A stretch of 64,000 nucleotides of DNA from the NCBI GenBank assembly GCA_964016885.1, contig OZ024743.1, positions 168,213,833 to 168,277,832 on the forward strand, given 5' to 3'. The DNA is from Eledone cirrhosa (taxonomy: Eukaryota; Mollusca; Cephalopoda; Octopoda; Eledonidae). Shown in pieces: positions 19,906-30,690 of this stretch; within the stretch, counting starts at the first letter, position 1, and each line of letters starts with the position of its first letter. The notes below the pieces were generated by a model. It saw nothing but the letters and a program-made list of their open reading frames with translations. It was not told the DNA's origin and did no database searches. Made by a program: the position numbers and the translations under genes.

Positions 19906-20590
19906 CAATGCTTTTGATGGGTCAGGTCAAAATGCTTCCACATTACCCAATGTATGTATTGTGCAACTCTGTCGTGCCTGTTTAGGTATTCAGTTGGAGC
20001 TATAGGACTGCACATTGAAATTATGTGATCAATGGTGTCTCGTTTTTTTTTACATATACGGCATAGTGGGTTGCATCCATTTTTTATTATGTTGGCTTGA
20101 TAATCTTTTGTTGGCAGACACTGATCTTGTGCTGATATAATCAGCCATTCAGTCTCCGATTTCAGCCCAGAGGATGCGAACCACTGATGGGTTAAAGTTT
20201 TGTCAACATCAGGATTATTAGCTCTTTCTGGGTATTTTCCATACAGAGTCTTTTCTGGCCATTTCTTAGCCAGTTCTTTCTTTGCAGTTACTTTTACCTG
20301 CTTTGCTTTTTCTGTATTTTTCAATTCAGCAGTAAAGGGAACTTCTGACATTTGTAGTTCAATACTGTATCTTTGTGCATCTTTTGTAATGGAGTATGAT
20401 CTGTTGATGCTTCCATGTTTCTAAACGAGTTTGATCAGCCAATCATGTATTTCCTTTAGATATGTAGATAATCCAATTGTTGCAGTTTTCAAAGCAATAT
20501 CTAACTGGATTAATCCACGTCCTCCTTCTTTCCTATGAAGACATACTCAATCTGTATCTGCCTTAGGGTGATGAATTCTGTGCATTATTA
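19906..20590 (-). mobile_element. REL LINE family A internal fragment (joined to Tx1-like sequence)
   Basis: The minus-strand frame 19854-20351 encodes MSEVPFTAELKNTEKAKQVK, HQWFASSGLKSETEWLI, CRICKKKRDTIDHIISMC (knuckle intact) and ends at HQKHWWE. Decayed linker sequence continues to about 20590. Neither the 3' end nor the endonuclease is present, so this is not a simple insertion. The junction shares 'ctcccaccaa' with the equivalent LINE sequence at 10379, pointing to recombination or template switching. Confidence 0.8.
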
Positions 20591-20591
20591 G

Positions 20592-20758
20592 TGAATTGGC
20601 AGTATCGGTAGAGGGTCGGACGCCATGCCTTCCAGCATAGTTACGTACCTTTATGTTTTGAGTTCAAATCCCGCCAATGTTAACTTTGCCTTTCCTCCTT
20701 ACGGGGTCGATAAAATAAAGTACCAGTAATGCACTGGCCTTCTGCTAAAAGTAGAAAT
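20592..20758 (+). mobile_element. tRNA-derived SINE (OR2-like)
   Basis: In sense orientation: head 'ggcagtatcggtagagggtc', B-box-like GAGTTCAAATCC, body 'gataaaataaagtaccag', ending in 'agtagaaataataataat'. The ATT/AAT tail resembles the tails of the REL LINEs. Confidence 0.88.
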
Positions 20759-20776
20759 AATAATAATTATTATTAG

Positions 20777-20965
20777 TGGCAGGAGCTTTAGCGTGTCGGA
20801 TGAAATGCTTTGCATTATTTTGTTACAAGGTCGGACGTAAAGCTTTGCAGCATAGCATTATGGCCCTTTACGTTCTGAGTTAAAATCCCGCCGAGGTTAA
20901 CTTTGCCTTTTATCCTTCCGGACTCGATAAAATAAAGTACCAGTAATGCACTGAGATAATCTCGC
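20777..20965 (+). mobile_element. tRNA-derived SINE, diverged copy
   Basis: In sense orientation with a weakened head ('gtggcaggagctttagcgtg'), a degenerate B box (TGAGTTAAAATCCC) and the conserved body (GATAAAATAAAGTACCAG). It lies about 20 bp downstream of another SINE of the same orientation and contains an internal duplication-like 'ggtcggacgtaaagctttgc' relative to the head. Confidence 0.82.
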
Positions 20966-21428
20966 CTTGTGACTCAATTAGTAACCATTATTTTGCTACT
21001 GACCTGTACGTTATAGATTCAAACTCCATCTTGGCCAATAAAAATTAGCCTTTTGTCTAAATCAATATTATGATTATTATTTTTAATTGATTGGGCTAGA
21101 GTACAGGATTAAGTTCATCAATTCCCCCATGAGCCCCAACTATTACTCTGTGTTTTTATAAATTAATGCCTGAATTCAGTGAAAAAAAAAATATATATTT
21201 ATATCTCATATATCTCAGAGAAATGACAATGGCTCACTCAATTAAATTACCTATACTCTATTATTTATATTTCAGCCGCTTATAGCTTACATCAGACCCA
21301 AATCTGGACTCCCCTCTAGCTACGCTACAGATTCACCGAATTTTCGCACTGGCTTAGACACCAATTGCCCCAAAGCACACACACACATGTATGTATATGT
21401 CTCTCTGTCTGTATGTATCTATGTATCT
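20966..21428. other. No gene seen
   Basis: AT-rich spacer. The segment 'ctgacctgtacgttatagattcaaactccatcttgg' (about 20999-21035) resembles another tRNA-type B box and could be an old SINE remnant. Confidence 0.4.
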
Positions 21429-21529
21429 ATATATATATATATAATCCAAATTTAGACGGGATCAAAACAGAGAGGCAGACAAATAAAGGTCTATTAGGTT
21501 CACGCTCTTGAGAGTGATATATGTATATA

Positions 21530-21533
<4 letters not shown>

Positions 21534-21624
<91 letters not shown>
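21534..21624. repeat. (TA)n array
   Basis: About 90 bp of TA repeats. The flanking segment 21455-21515 recurs at 6253-6345. Confidence 0.95.
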
Positions 21625-21626
<2 letters not shown>

Positions 21627-21809
21627 CGAAGGAAATGTGGTAAGGAACCAGGTGGACCATAACGTACTCAATACTTAGGGTAGTAGAGTGGGTAATAGGA
21701 ACCAGTAAGATTCCGACGCCTGAGCTCAAGCCGTTTCGACGGCTAATTCTAGTCCAGAATTAGCCGTCGAAACGGCTTGAGCTCAGCCGTCGGGGTCTTA
21801 CTGGTTCAG

Positions 21810-21811
<2 letters not shown>
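21625..21811. mobile_element. GGAACCAG element, copy with internal fold-back
   Basis: This is the reverse-oriented relative of 6591-6722 ('ggaaccaggtggaccataac' matches the inverse of the right end there). It additionally contains an inverted duplication of about 35 bp centred near 21752 ('cgtttcgacggctaattct' / 'agaattagccgtcgaaacg'). The 6.6-kb copy has only one of these arms, so the palindrome is a derived state. Confidence 0.7.
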
Positions 21812-21841
<30 letters not shown>

Positions 21842-21874
21842 GTATAAATATATATATATGTATATATATACATA

Positions 21875-21932
<58 letters not shown>
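21812..21932. repeat. (TA)n array with TATATG interruptions
   Basis: About 120 bp of TA with regular ATATGTATA steps. Confidence 0.92.
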
Positions 21933-21937
<5 letters not shown>

Positions 21938-22099
21938 AGAATTTCATGTGATATTTGTTGTGCTAACGCTCGTCTGAGGATCAGGTAGACTTGGAGTCTG
22001 GTCTGGGGTGCCAACTTATCTCACGAGCCGGCTGCTTGAGTAACATTTGTAACCAGGATTGAGCAATAGATCTCGTATGTAACACCTCGACTTTGTTCT

Positions 22100-22136
<37 letters not shown>

Positions 22137-22138
<2 letters not shown>

Positions 22139-22448
22139 AAAACAAGATGGCGCAGGACAGAACAGAGGAGAGGCACAAAAACAAAGAAAAGAATCCCCAG
22201 TCACTGAAGAGGTCACAGAATGTGTGACGAAAGAACTTTTACAATATATAAACAATCATCTGGTTGTGGAACCAACCAACCAAGCGGAAATTTATAAATT
22301 CCTAAATTTATAAATTTATTATAATAAATTGAAGTGAAAGCAACTGGTGTTTGTGTGTCTTATTGGCAACATGACCCTCCCAAAGTATAACAATATCGGT
22401 TTCAACACACGTTTTCAGATAAAGAATCTTGCTAAACAAATTCAGAAA

Positions 22449-22450
<2 letters not shown>
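22137..22450. repeat. Interspersed repeat family F1, single-arm copy
   Basis: It contains 'gaggcacaaaaacaaagaaa', 'cagtcactgaagaggtcac', 'gtgtgacgaaagaactttt', 'ggttgtggaaccaacc', 'ttggcaacatgaccctccc' and 'cagataaagaatcttgctaa', all shared with 8036-8475. It is bounded by (TA)n on both sides (22101-22136 and 22451-22508). Confidence 0.8.
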
Positions 22451-22512
<62 letters not shown>

Positions 22513-22537
22513 ATGTATATATATATATATATATGTG

Positions 22538-22587
<50 letters not shown>

Positions 22588-22590
22588 TGT
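22451..22590. repeat. (TA)n-(TG)n compound microsatellite
   Basis: TA array followed by TATATG steps and about 20 TG units. Confidence 0.93.
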
Positions 22591-22717
22591 AAACCCGTAA
22601 AGCAAATATTTATCATTAGTACAGATTAAAAGTTTAAACAAAAAACTTCTGCTTACACCCTAAGCGGGGTCTTCTGAAACTGAGAAAAATCAATCTGTTG
22701 ACAGAGGCGTAAATATT

Positions 22718-22822
22718 TGTTTCTACTTTAGGCACAAGGCCAGCAATTACCCAGTGCCTTACTGGTACTTTATTTTATCGACCCCGTAAGGATGAAAGGC
22801 AAAGTCAACCTCGGCGGGATTT
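22718..22822 (-). mobile_element. Head-truncated tRNA-derived SINE with TSD
   Basis: Body and B-box side only: 'ttgtttctactttaggcac' through 'ggcgggattt'. It is flanked by an 18-bp direct repeat (GACAGAGGCGTAAATATT at 22700-22717, one mismatch at 22823-22840). The A-box half is missing, so this is a 5'-truncated insertion. Confidence 0.85.
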
Positions 22823-22840
22823 GACGGAGGCGTAAATATT

Positions 22841-23940
22841 ATTAAAAAATTACGTTCAAATATTGCGTTTAGAAAACAGGAAGACAGTACGTGAGGACGT
22901 TTTTTTTTTAAATGAGCGAAATGTATGCATGGCGGAATTACGTCATTATGTGGAGCGAGAAGAACAAATTCTTTCTATGGAAAAATCATATTTTTCCTAT
23001 GAAAAAATCAGGAAACTAATATTATATTTAGAATAACCGAATACTTTCCAGCTACCATATATGGAATATGATATTAGTAGTAGTAAAATGATTAAATCTA
23101 AAATATTGAAGGCATTAATTAAAGTAAAAATAATCGTTTCGGATTGAGGTTTATAAATAAGCATGTGCTGATATACATATAGCGAAAGACAACGGGGAGA
23201 AAGTGAGAACTGATAAATCGATAGATACATAGATAGATATTTCGAGATTGTACCCTTACAATTGTACCCTTGTATTTTTCGTGTCAAAAAGGTAGGTGGA
23301 TGGGTGGTGGCATGAAGTTGGTTATTTACTTTACTAAACTCTTTCCTATTAGAAATAATTTTATTTACGTTTTCTTTTTCAAAACATCAATGCCGATATT
23401 TGAAACCGTTTACTGGAGAAAGTGACAAATGACAAATACAAATAAAACAATGATATATAATAAAAATCCAATAAAACTATTTTAATATATTTTCGTAATT
23501 ACCATAAATCAAAAACAAAAATATAATACTAAAATATAAAAGATACGAAACTAAGAAAAGCATCAAATTACATGAAATAAAAATAAAATAAGAAAATAAA
23601 AAAAAGATGCAAAACTAAGTAACGCATCTACCATTAATAACAAATGAAGAAGTAAGCCACCTTGCAGTGACCTTCATCAAACTATTGATCTGTCCTTGTT
23701 TTCAAAGCAAACGGTCATGTCCTTGCTTCACCTTATGCGACTGAAATTATCATAGTTGATGAAGGCAGTAATAGTAGTAGTTATAGAAGTAGTGGTAATA
23801 GTAATGGTGTTGCTGGTGCTGGTGGAAGTTATGATTAGTTAATCGCTTCATTTGTTTAGTTTGATTTGTTTTTATTGTTGTTGGTCGAGTAGTGATCAGA
23901 TTGTTACTTTTATTTGGTCGTTGCTGCTGTTCTTAGTTTT
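22841..23940. other. No gene seen; AT-rich spacer
   Basis: About 1.1 kb without coding motifs. A short GTR-rich tract (23760-23830) and a T-rich segment precede the microsatellite cluster. Confidence 0.5.
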
Positions 23941-23941
23941 G

Positions 23942-23976
<35 letters not shown>

Positions 23977-24008
23977 CTATTAATATTATCTTATTCACCT
24001 CTCTCTCC

Positions 24009-24050
<42 letters not shown>

Positions 24051-24083
24051 CTCTCGCTCTCTCTCTCTCGCTCTCTCTCTCTC

Positions 24084-24180
<97 letters not shown>

Positions 24181-24195
24181 CTGTGTGTGTGTTCA
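23942..24195. repeat. Compound microsatellite (CA, TA, CT, TA, TG)
   Basis: Successive CA, TA, CTCT/CTCG, TA and TG tracts. Confidence 0.93.
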
Positions 24196-24604
24196 TTGTT
24201 TTCTATTTCATCTTATTATCACTGAATACACACACGCGCGCACATATCTCTATTTTATTTGTTTCACTCAATGGACTATTGCTAAAGACCCACTGTCATG
24301 GCTTTAATCAATCACATCGACCCTAATATTTATTTTAGTTTGGTATTTATTATATCGATCTTTAATTGTAGAACTATCAAGTCACCGGGCAGAAAGGGAC
24401 ACAATATTCACACACACATATATACATACATATATACATGCATACATGCATAGATACATATATACGTACATACATACGTACATACATACGTACATACATA
24501 CATACATACTAGGGCATCCGCAGAGTTTCAATCAACAAAAATTTCATTCACGAATCATTCGTTAATGGTGCCCCGACTTGGCAACGAACTCGGAATTTTG
24601 CCTA

Positions 24605-24690
24605 CGCACACACACATCCACAAATACATACATACATACATACATACATACATACATACATACATACATACATACATACATACATACACA
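24605..24690. repeat. (CATA)n microsatellite
   Basis: About 16 CATA units preceded by CA units. A degenerate CATA stretch also occurs at 24415-24510. No LINE 3' end abuts this one. Confidence 0.93.
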
Positions 24691-24827
24691 CCTACGTGTG
24701 CCTGTGTGTGTTTAATTGTTGACGTGATTGTGAGTGTGTTTGAGTTTATACATATATTTAGCTAACATTCATATACAGTTACATGGGCATCCTTTTGGGA
24801 GTTCTTCATTTCTACCTCTGATTCAAT

Positions 24828-24866
24828 ATATGTCTACCATCTATCTGTCTACCTATCTATCTCTCC
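24828..24866. repeat. Degenerate (TATC)n at the 5' boundary of a LINE
   Basis: 'ctatctgtctacctatctat' type sequence lies immediately before the Tx1-like fragment. Confidence 0.8.
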
Positions 24867-25271
24867 GGACAACACCTTATCCCCTTCTTTAAGTACCACT
24901 TCAGACAGAAGGTGAGAGTGGAGAGAGAGGTGCTGCACCCCAGTAAATTCGCTGAAAGGTGGGTGAATGAGGCGAAAATGGCCCGAGTGAATGAGCCATC
25001 TCTGTATATAAACCTGTAGGTTGAGGAAGATAAACAGAGGGAAGACAGGAACACCTACAAAACGTGTTCCTGGTGTTGAGGGTTGTTCTAACCACGGGGT
25101 GTAAAACAACCCTGCAGTAACGCCCCCCCCTCCCTACTGGGGATTTCAATTGTTATTTTATTATACATAGTTTATTGTTATTTATTAATGTTAAAGTTAT
25201 TTTTATGTTAAACCCCCGCCGTCACGTCTTGTAATGTCCCATTTTTGTACGCCCCTGTGGCAAATAAAGAA
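24867..25271 (+). mobile_element. Tx1-like LINE 3' end in (TATC)n
   Basis: The + strand encodes FFKYHFRQKVRVEREVLHPS, then KFAERWVNEAKMARVNEPSL, ending YINL and a stop at about 25016-25018, followed by a 3'UTR ending 'gcccctgtggcaaataaaga'. It is bounded by TATC-type repeats on both sides. The severe 5' truncation leaves only the C-terminal tail. Confidence 0.85.
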
Positions 25272-25797
25272 AGATATCTATCTGTTTACCTGTCTACCTA
25301 TCGTATCTGTCGATCTATCTGTCTGTCTACCTGTCTACCTGTCTACCTGTCTATCTACCTCTCCGTCTATCCACCTCTCTGACTATGTCTACCTGTCTAG
25401 TTATGTTTATGTCCACCTGTTTGCCTGCCTGTATATCTGTCTACCTGTCTATCTCTTTTTACCCGTCTTTCTGTCTACTTGTCTATCTGTGTCTGTCTGT
25501 CTACCTGCCGGAATGTATATCTGCTGATTACCTGGCTCTCTGTCTATCTGTCTGCCTGTCTGTCTATCTACCTGTCTGTCTATCTACCTGTATATCTGTC
25601 TACCCGTCTATCTCTTTGCTAGTCTCTCTGTCTGTATGTCTTTATGTTTGTATGTCCGTATGTTTACCTGCCCCTTTCTCACTTTCTCTTAAAATATTTA
25701 ACATCTCTCTCCTACTTGGCTGTATTTCAATCACTTCATTTCTTAATCCCTTTATCCCATCTCTCTCTCCTACTCTCTTTCCCTCTCTCTCACTCTA

Positions 25798-25864
<67 letters not shown>

Positions 25865-25866
25865 GT
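25272..25866. repeat. Degenerate (TCTR/CTAC)n then pure (ATCT)n
   Basis: 25272-25640 is an old, diverged tetranucleotide array (TCTG, CTAC, TATC). 25797-25866 is a pure ATCT array of about 16 units. The decayed portion lies directly at the LINE 3' end. Confidence 0.88.
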
Positions 25867-25889
25867 ATCTCTATCTCAGACATAAAAGA

Positions 25890-26170
25890 TACTCACACAC
25901 TCTCATACGCATGTATACACACACAAATTCACACCTAAAGATAACACAATATATAAATATACGTACACACACTTGTATACACATACATGTACACACACAC
26001 ACATATGTACACACAAAAACATGAAAATACACACACTTCATAAACATATAGGCACACATAAATTTATAGCTAAACATGCTACATAAACATATGCACACAC
26101 ACTCATACACATGTACGCACACATGAATTCACAGCTAATCACAACACCATATATACACATAAGCAGCAAG
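25890..26170. repeat. Degenerate ACAC/ATAC-rich tract
   Basis: Imperfect CA/CATA-rich low-complexity sequence. Open frames through it are compositional. Confidence 0.75.
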
Positions 26171-26394
26171 ACTAATACGGAAAGAAAACCTTCACCTGTC
26201 CATTAATCAATATACAGCTTTTCACAGTCCTCATGAACACCTCTCATGACACTCCCCACCCAACACTTTTCTTGTTTTGCCCTCCCTCTATCTGTCATTA
26301 TCAGACACTCTTTCTTTCTCCCTCACTCTCTTTGTTTTTGCTTTTTCGCCCTCTCTTTTTTTTTCTTCTATTTCTGATGCATCCCACGCATTAG

Positions 26395-27205
26395 AATTAC
26401 TGCAATACAGCTGCAACAAACGACCACCATTACTACTACCACCACCACTACTACTACCAGCACTAACAACAACAGCACCACAGCCTTCAACACCAACGGT
26501 AGTAGCAGCACCACCACCATCACCATTAACACAACCCCCACCAACAACAACATGGCTGCCACCATAAACACCATCAGCATCAACAACAGTAGCACCATCA
26601 CCAACCACCATCAACATTCGACCACCAACTACAATACGGCCACTACAATCAACACCAACAGCTCGACCACCACCGCCACCACCGCCACCTTTATCACCAT
26701 AATTACCATCATACGATCACCTTTGTTATTTGCCTTCTCCTCATCGCTGACATACCATAATTACCATTACCCATTAACTATGTTAGCTGCTGCGCCGCCG
26801 CCACCACCACCCTAGCACAGTAACCACCATCATCACTATCAATACTACAGCTAGCGCTAGCACAAGCTCTGTTATGATCATCATTGATATCAGATTGTTA
26901 CCATTATCCCCACCACCTTCATTACTACCACCCCCATTAGCACGACAACCCTTACTACCACCACCAGCTCTGTTTCCATCACTACAACCACCACCACCCC
27001 ATCACTACCAACCCCACTATCATCATCAGCTCTGTTACCACCACCACCATCCCCAGTATTATAATTACCTCAGCCTATGTTCCCCCGCGCGTGTCAACAC
27101 CATCATCACCACCACGTTTACCATTGTCATTGCTACCACTACCACCGCTATCCTCACCAGCTGTCTTACCATCACTACCACCATCACCATGTTTACCTCT
27201 CTCAT

Positions 27206-27277
<72 letters not shown>

Positions 27278-27300
27278 CACTGCTGCTGATGCTACAACTA
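26395..27300. repeat. Strand-asymmetric ACC/ACT-rich region with (CTA)n
   Basis: About 900 bp dominated on the + strand by CAC, ACC, ACT and AAC triplets with very few G. It ends in a pure (ACT)n array of about 24 units (27208-27276). All six frames give homopolymer-like proteins, so I do not call a gene. Confidence 0.85.
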
Positions 27301-27722
27301 CTTCGATAGTTACTTTTCCTCATCTATATTGTTTTTTTTTTCAATGTTTAATGATTTATGTGCGAGTTGAGTAAATTATCTGTTATAATCATAGAGAAGT
27401 AAAATAAATGTTTATTCTCAATGCATGTGTTTCACTAACAAAGTTGACTTAAAAACCATTCATAATTACATAAATATGAAAAAGATAGATAAAAACAAAA
27501 TTAAGTAATGAGAAAAGGGGGAAGGGGTAAGGAAGGGCATGTCTGGCTGTATGGGAAAGTAGAGGAAAGGACTATAAATGCCATAAATGAGAGGAAAAGG
27601 AAGGAGAAACTAAGGATTCTTGGGTCTTAGAAGAAAAAAAGGGGAAAGGGGAGAGGGTGGTGGGCTCTGGGCCTAATGCGAGGCAGTGTTTCGGCTGTGC
27701 CCCACGGACAAAACTGTAAAGG
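27301..27722. other. No gene seen; purine-rich tail
   Basis: 27490-27660 is purine rich ('aagaaaaaaaggggaaaggg'). No conserved feature recognised. Confidence 0.5.
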
Positions 27723-27736
27723 CATCTCCGCTAATA

Positions 27737-27924
27737 ATTGTTTCTACTTTTGGTACAAGGTCAGCAAATACCCACTGCATTACTGGTACTTTATTTTATC
27801 TACCCCGTAAAGATGAAAGGCAAAGTTAACCTTGGCGGGATTTGAACTCAGACCGTAAAGGGATATAACTATGCTAGAAAGCATGGCGTCCGACCTTCTA
27901 CCGATACTGCCAATCCCCCGCTCT
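27737..27924 (-). mobile_element. tRNA-derived SINE, first of a tandem pair
   Basis: Full SINE in minus orientation ('ttgtttctacttttggtac' body end to 'cgatactgccaatc' head). It is flanked by a 12-bp repeat CATCTCCGCTAA at 27723-27734 and 27925-27936, consistent with a target duplication. Confidence 0.87.
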
Positions 27925-27936
27925 CATCTCCGCTAA

Positions 27937-28115
27937 CAATTGTTTCTACTTTTGACACAAGGCCAGCAATTACCCAGTGCATTACTGGTACTTTATTTTA
28001 TCGACCCCGTAAGGATGAAAGGCTAAGTTAACCTCGGCGGGATTTGAACTCAGAATGACAAGGGCCGTAACTCTATGCGTCAAAGCATGGCGTCCGACCC
28101 TCTACTGATACTGCC
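27937..28115 (-). mobile_element. tRNA-derived SINE, second of a tandem pair
   Basis: Same family and orientation, starting right after the downstream copy of the 12-bp repeat. It is slightly diverged from its neighbour ('gaatgacaagggccgtaac' in the head). The pair most likely reflects reuse of one target site. Confidence 0.87.
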
Positions 28116-28925
28116 GGCCAGCAACACTCGCTGCAATAGCCACCACACCTCGTGGGGGTCCTTTTTCAGACGGGCTGCTGACATTTGATATTCAGAAACA
28201 CTAACTTGTCTCTATTTCAATACATATTGATCACTGTTAGTGTTGTCGTCTGAAGATGAAAGTTATGTTGAGGAGATACAATACAACCTAAACAAGCCCA
28301 TTGCTTTGACTATTTGGCTATAAACCTTTTAGTACCAAGCTCTCTTAAATCGGCCTTGCTTCTATGATAGATGACAGTTTTAGGCTGTTATGTTTAGCTA
28401 AAAATCATCGATCATAATTTTACGTAAGAACCTTTTTTAATTATTAACCAGCATCAAATTAATAAGGAGACATTTCTTTATATTACTAAATCCCTCCAAA
28501 TTCTTGATTATTTTGAAAATAATTTGTAAATCATAATAGCCGTGTCTTCATTGAAAATATAGTAACAAAGGGCTGAAGGATCTGATCCATTCCAAATCTC
28601 CCACCACCATCAATGATAACACTACTACCACCATCAGTAAATCAGCAAATCCTCACTTCTATTTCGTTTACTCCCAACATCATCATCCCCATTCCTCCAT
28701 CCCACCACTCATGTGGTTTGCTCCAATAGTTTATGCAAACGTCAAAGCTAACGTCATCTCATTGAATAATCTTCTTAAGGAGTTCCATCTACGTTTCTTT
28801 ACTTTTTTCTTTGGTTTTTTATTTACATTACTCTCCCCAAAACGGATTATCCCACTTAATGTTTGGCAGACTTCAACTAGAGACCATCTAGTCATTTCCT
28901 GCACACTCATATTATTATTAGAATA
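28116..28925. other. No gene seen
   Basis: AT-rich, moderately low-complexity spacer. The 75-codon frames around 28711-28958 have no recognisable motif. Confidence 0.5.
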
Positions 28926-29659
28926 AATTAAGAGAATACGAAGCGGTGACAGGAGCAATGATCAACCAGGAAAAGTCGGTGGGCCTGCAGCTCGGCACCT
29001 GGAGAGGCAGGTCCATGCCGTCCAACGGCATCGTCGGGCGCTGGACGGACGGACCAGTTAAATTGTTAGGGGTCTGATTCGGTCCGGACCTCCAGACGGA
29101 CAAAAACTGGGACGAGGTGACGAGCAGGGTGGCCTCTCTCACCCAGAAATGGGCGGAGAAGAAGCTATCCCTGAAAGGTCGAGCGGAGGTGGCAAACGCG
29201 TACATCGCGTCCGTCATCTACTACCGCCTGACCGTCGTACCTTGTCCTAAGCCCCGCCTGACTGCGCTGGAGCGTTTGCTCTTTCGCTTTTTGTGGAAGG
29301 GACACGCTCCGATGGTCAGGCGGTCCATCTGCTGTCAACACCCGCTACGTGGACACGCGCTCAGGCTACGACATCTCCACCTCTTCCACAATGGTGATCA
29401 GGTGTGGTCGCCGTTTGCTAGACACGTCTTTCCCCAGCTCGTCTCCTTGACGAAGCTGCAGTCCTAGGTCAAGCAAAGACCTAGAGGGAGCGCTTGGAGA
29501 CTGGAATGTCTTCAGGCGCTCACAGCCCTCAACCAATCGGGCAATGTGATCGGTGGAAACTCCACCTTGGCGTTCTATAGAGGATTAGTGGAGGGGAAGA
29601 GCGACGACGTACTTGGAGAAACTCTAGGCGTCGACGAAAATGAACTGGAGGGGTGAAGA
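28926..29659 (+). pseudogene. Tx1-like LINE ORF2 post-RT fragment
   Basis: The + strand encodes SVGLQLGTWRGRSMPSNGIV, GRWTDGPVKLLGV, a stop, then FGPDLQTDKNWDEVTSRVAS, LTQKWAEKKLSLKGRAEVAN, IASVIYYRLTVVPCPKP, FPQLVSLTKLQS, and after another stop LECLQALTALNQSGN and GETLGVDENELEG. It collinearly matches 55.0-55.8 kb. Nonsense codons and missing segments (the ICCQ...RGLG step) make it dead. It lacks a Tx1-like 3'UTR. It is GC-rich relative to its flanks. Confidence 0.85.
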
Positions 29660-29702
29660 AATATTTAATTGGTGGCTGCCACAATTCCCTTTATTCATCG
29701 AT

Positions 29703-29754
29703 GTATGTATGTATGTATGTATGTATGTATGTATGTATGTATGTATGTATGTAT
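29703..29754. repeat. (ATGT)n microsatellite
   Basis: About 13 units. It is the 3' boundary of the minus-strand LINE at 29758-33630. Confidence 0.95.
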
Positions 29755-29835
29755 GTTATCTCTTTCTCTTAATTTCGAGTATATTTTTTTGACCGGCCAC
29801 CTTCCTGTGGCAAGGTTGTAAAAGAAAAGAAATTG

Positions 29836-30639
29836 TCATCCCTTGAATCGCAAGAATGTTTTGCAAATTTTGAAGGTGCCAGCTATCGCAGCCATTTCTA
29901 GACTATGAATTAGGGAGCTCCGCTCTTTGTCCGCAAATCCAAGTTCGGTCATACTTTGGTCCAAGCGGGTTGGTATATAACCCGTAGCTCCAATAATGAT
30001 GGGTATGAAGCTAAAGGTGTATCTTGGATACTGGATTTGCAAACTCCTCATCAATGGTCCGTAGATGTCCTCCTTCTCCTGTATTTTTCTGACAACGTTT
30101 ACATCAAGTGGGCAGCTGAACTCCACAACAGAACACGTTTTCAATATGTGGTCCCAAACAACAATATCAAGCCGGTTGTGCTTTAATTTGGTGGCAGTTT
30201 TTATTTTCAGGTTCCACCAGTATTCCTTAGTGCCATCTGTCTCAATATATTCTTCCTCGTTTGTTGTTAATTTTGTTTTCCGAAGTGCGTTCCAGATGGT
30301 TCTAGCTATCCCATCGTGTGTCATGGGGAGGTAGTAGCGAGATGACATTCTTTCGCAGCTGGCAACAATGTGGCTTACATCCTCGATCTTTGTTTTACAT
30401 AGCCTACATTTATTGCCAGCTGATGTCCCTCCCCTTTTGTGCAGCAGATATTTGGTAGGGAGTTCTTGTTCCTGTATTGCATAGAGATATCCCTCAAGGT
30501 GTGATGTCATAAACTTGTCGAAACTCCATGCCAGGCTTTTTGAGTGGTTTATCCCTTCAATGGTCTGTGTTTTACGTCTCAAGTATCCATGCACAACTTG
30601 TTCTGTAAATTGCTCAATTTTTTCATCTTGTTTGAACAT
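29836..30639 (-). pseudogene. LINE B1 knuckle and endonuclease frame (267 codons)
   Basis: It contains YLLHKRGGTSAGNKCRLC, an intact C-x2-C-x7-H-x4-C knuckle (CRLCKTKIEDVSHIVASC) and the endonuclease core HNRLDIVVWDHILKTCSVVE, where RPD is RLD. The C-terminal module FSFIPIIIGATGYIPTRLDQ corresponds to the VVVGALGMIPKG segment of family A. The frame is open but the endonuclease motif is altered and the upstream reading frame is broken. Confidence 0.82.
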
Positions 30640-30690
30640 TGAATAGGATCTTCCGATTTCTCTGGGTGATAGATTTATATCAGGCTTTAT

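Noticed and set aside
23040..25866. CRISPR-like or satellite arrays
   Set aside because: The repeats are simple tetranucleotides without spacers; the sequence is eukaryotic.
26277..27374. Open frames rich in Thr, Leu, Val, Ser or Tyr on both strands
   Set aside because: All derive from ACC/ACT trinucleotide repeats; every frame is open to a similar extent and none shows a conserved domain.
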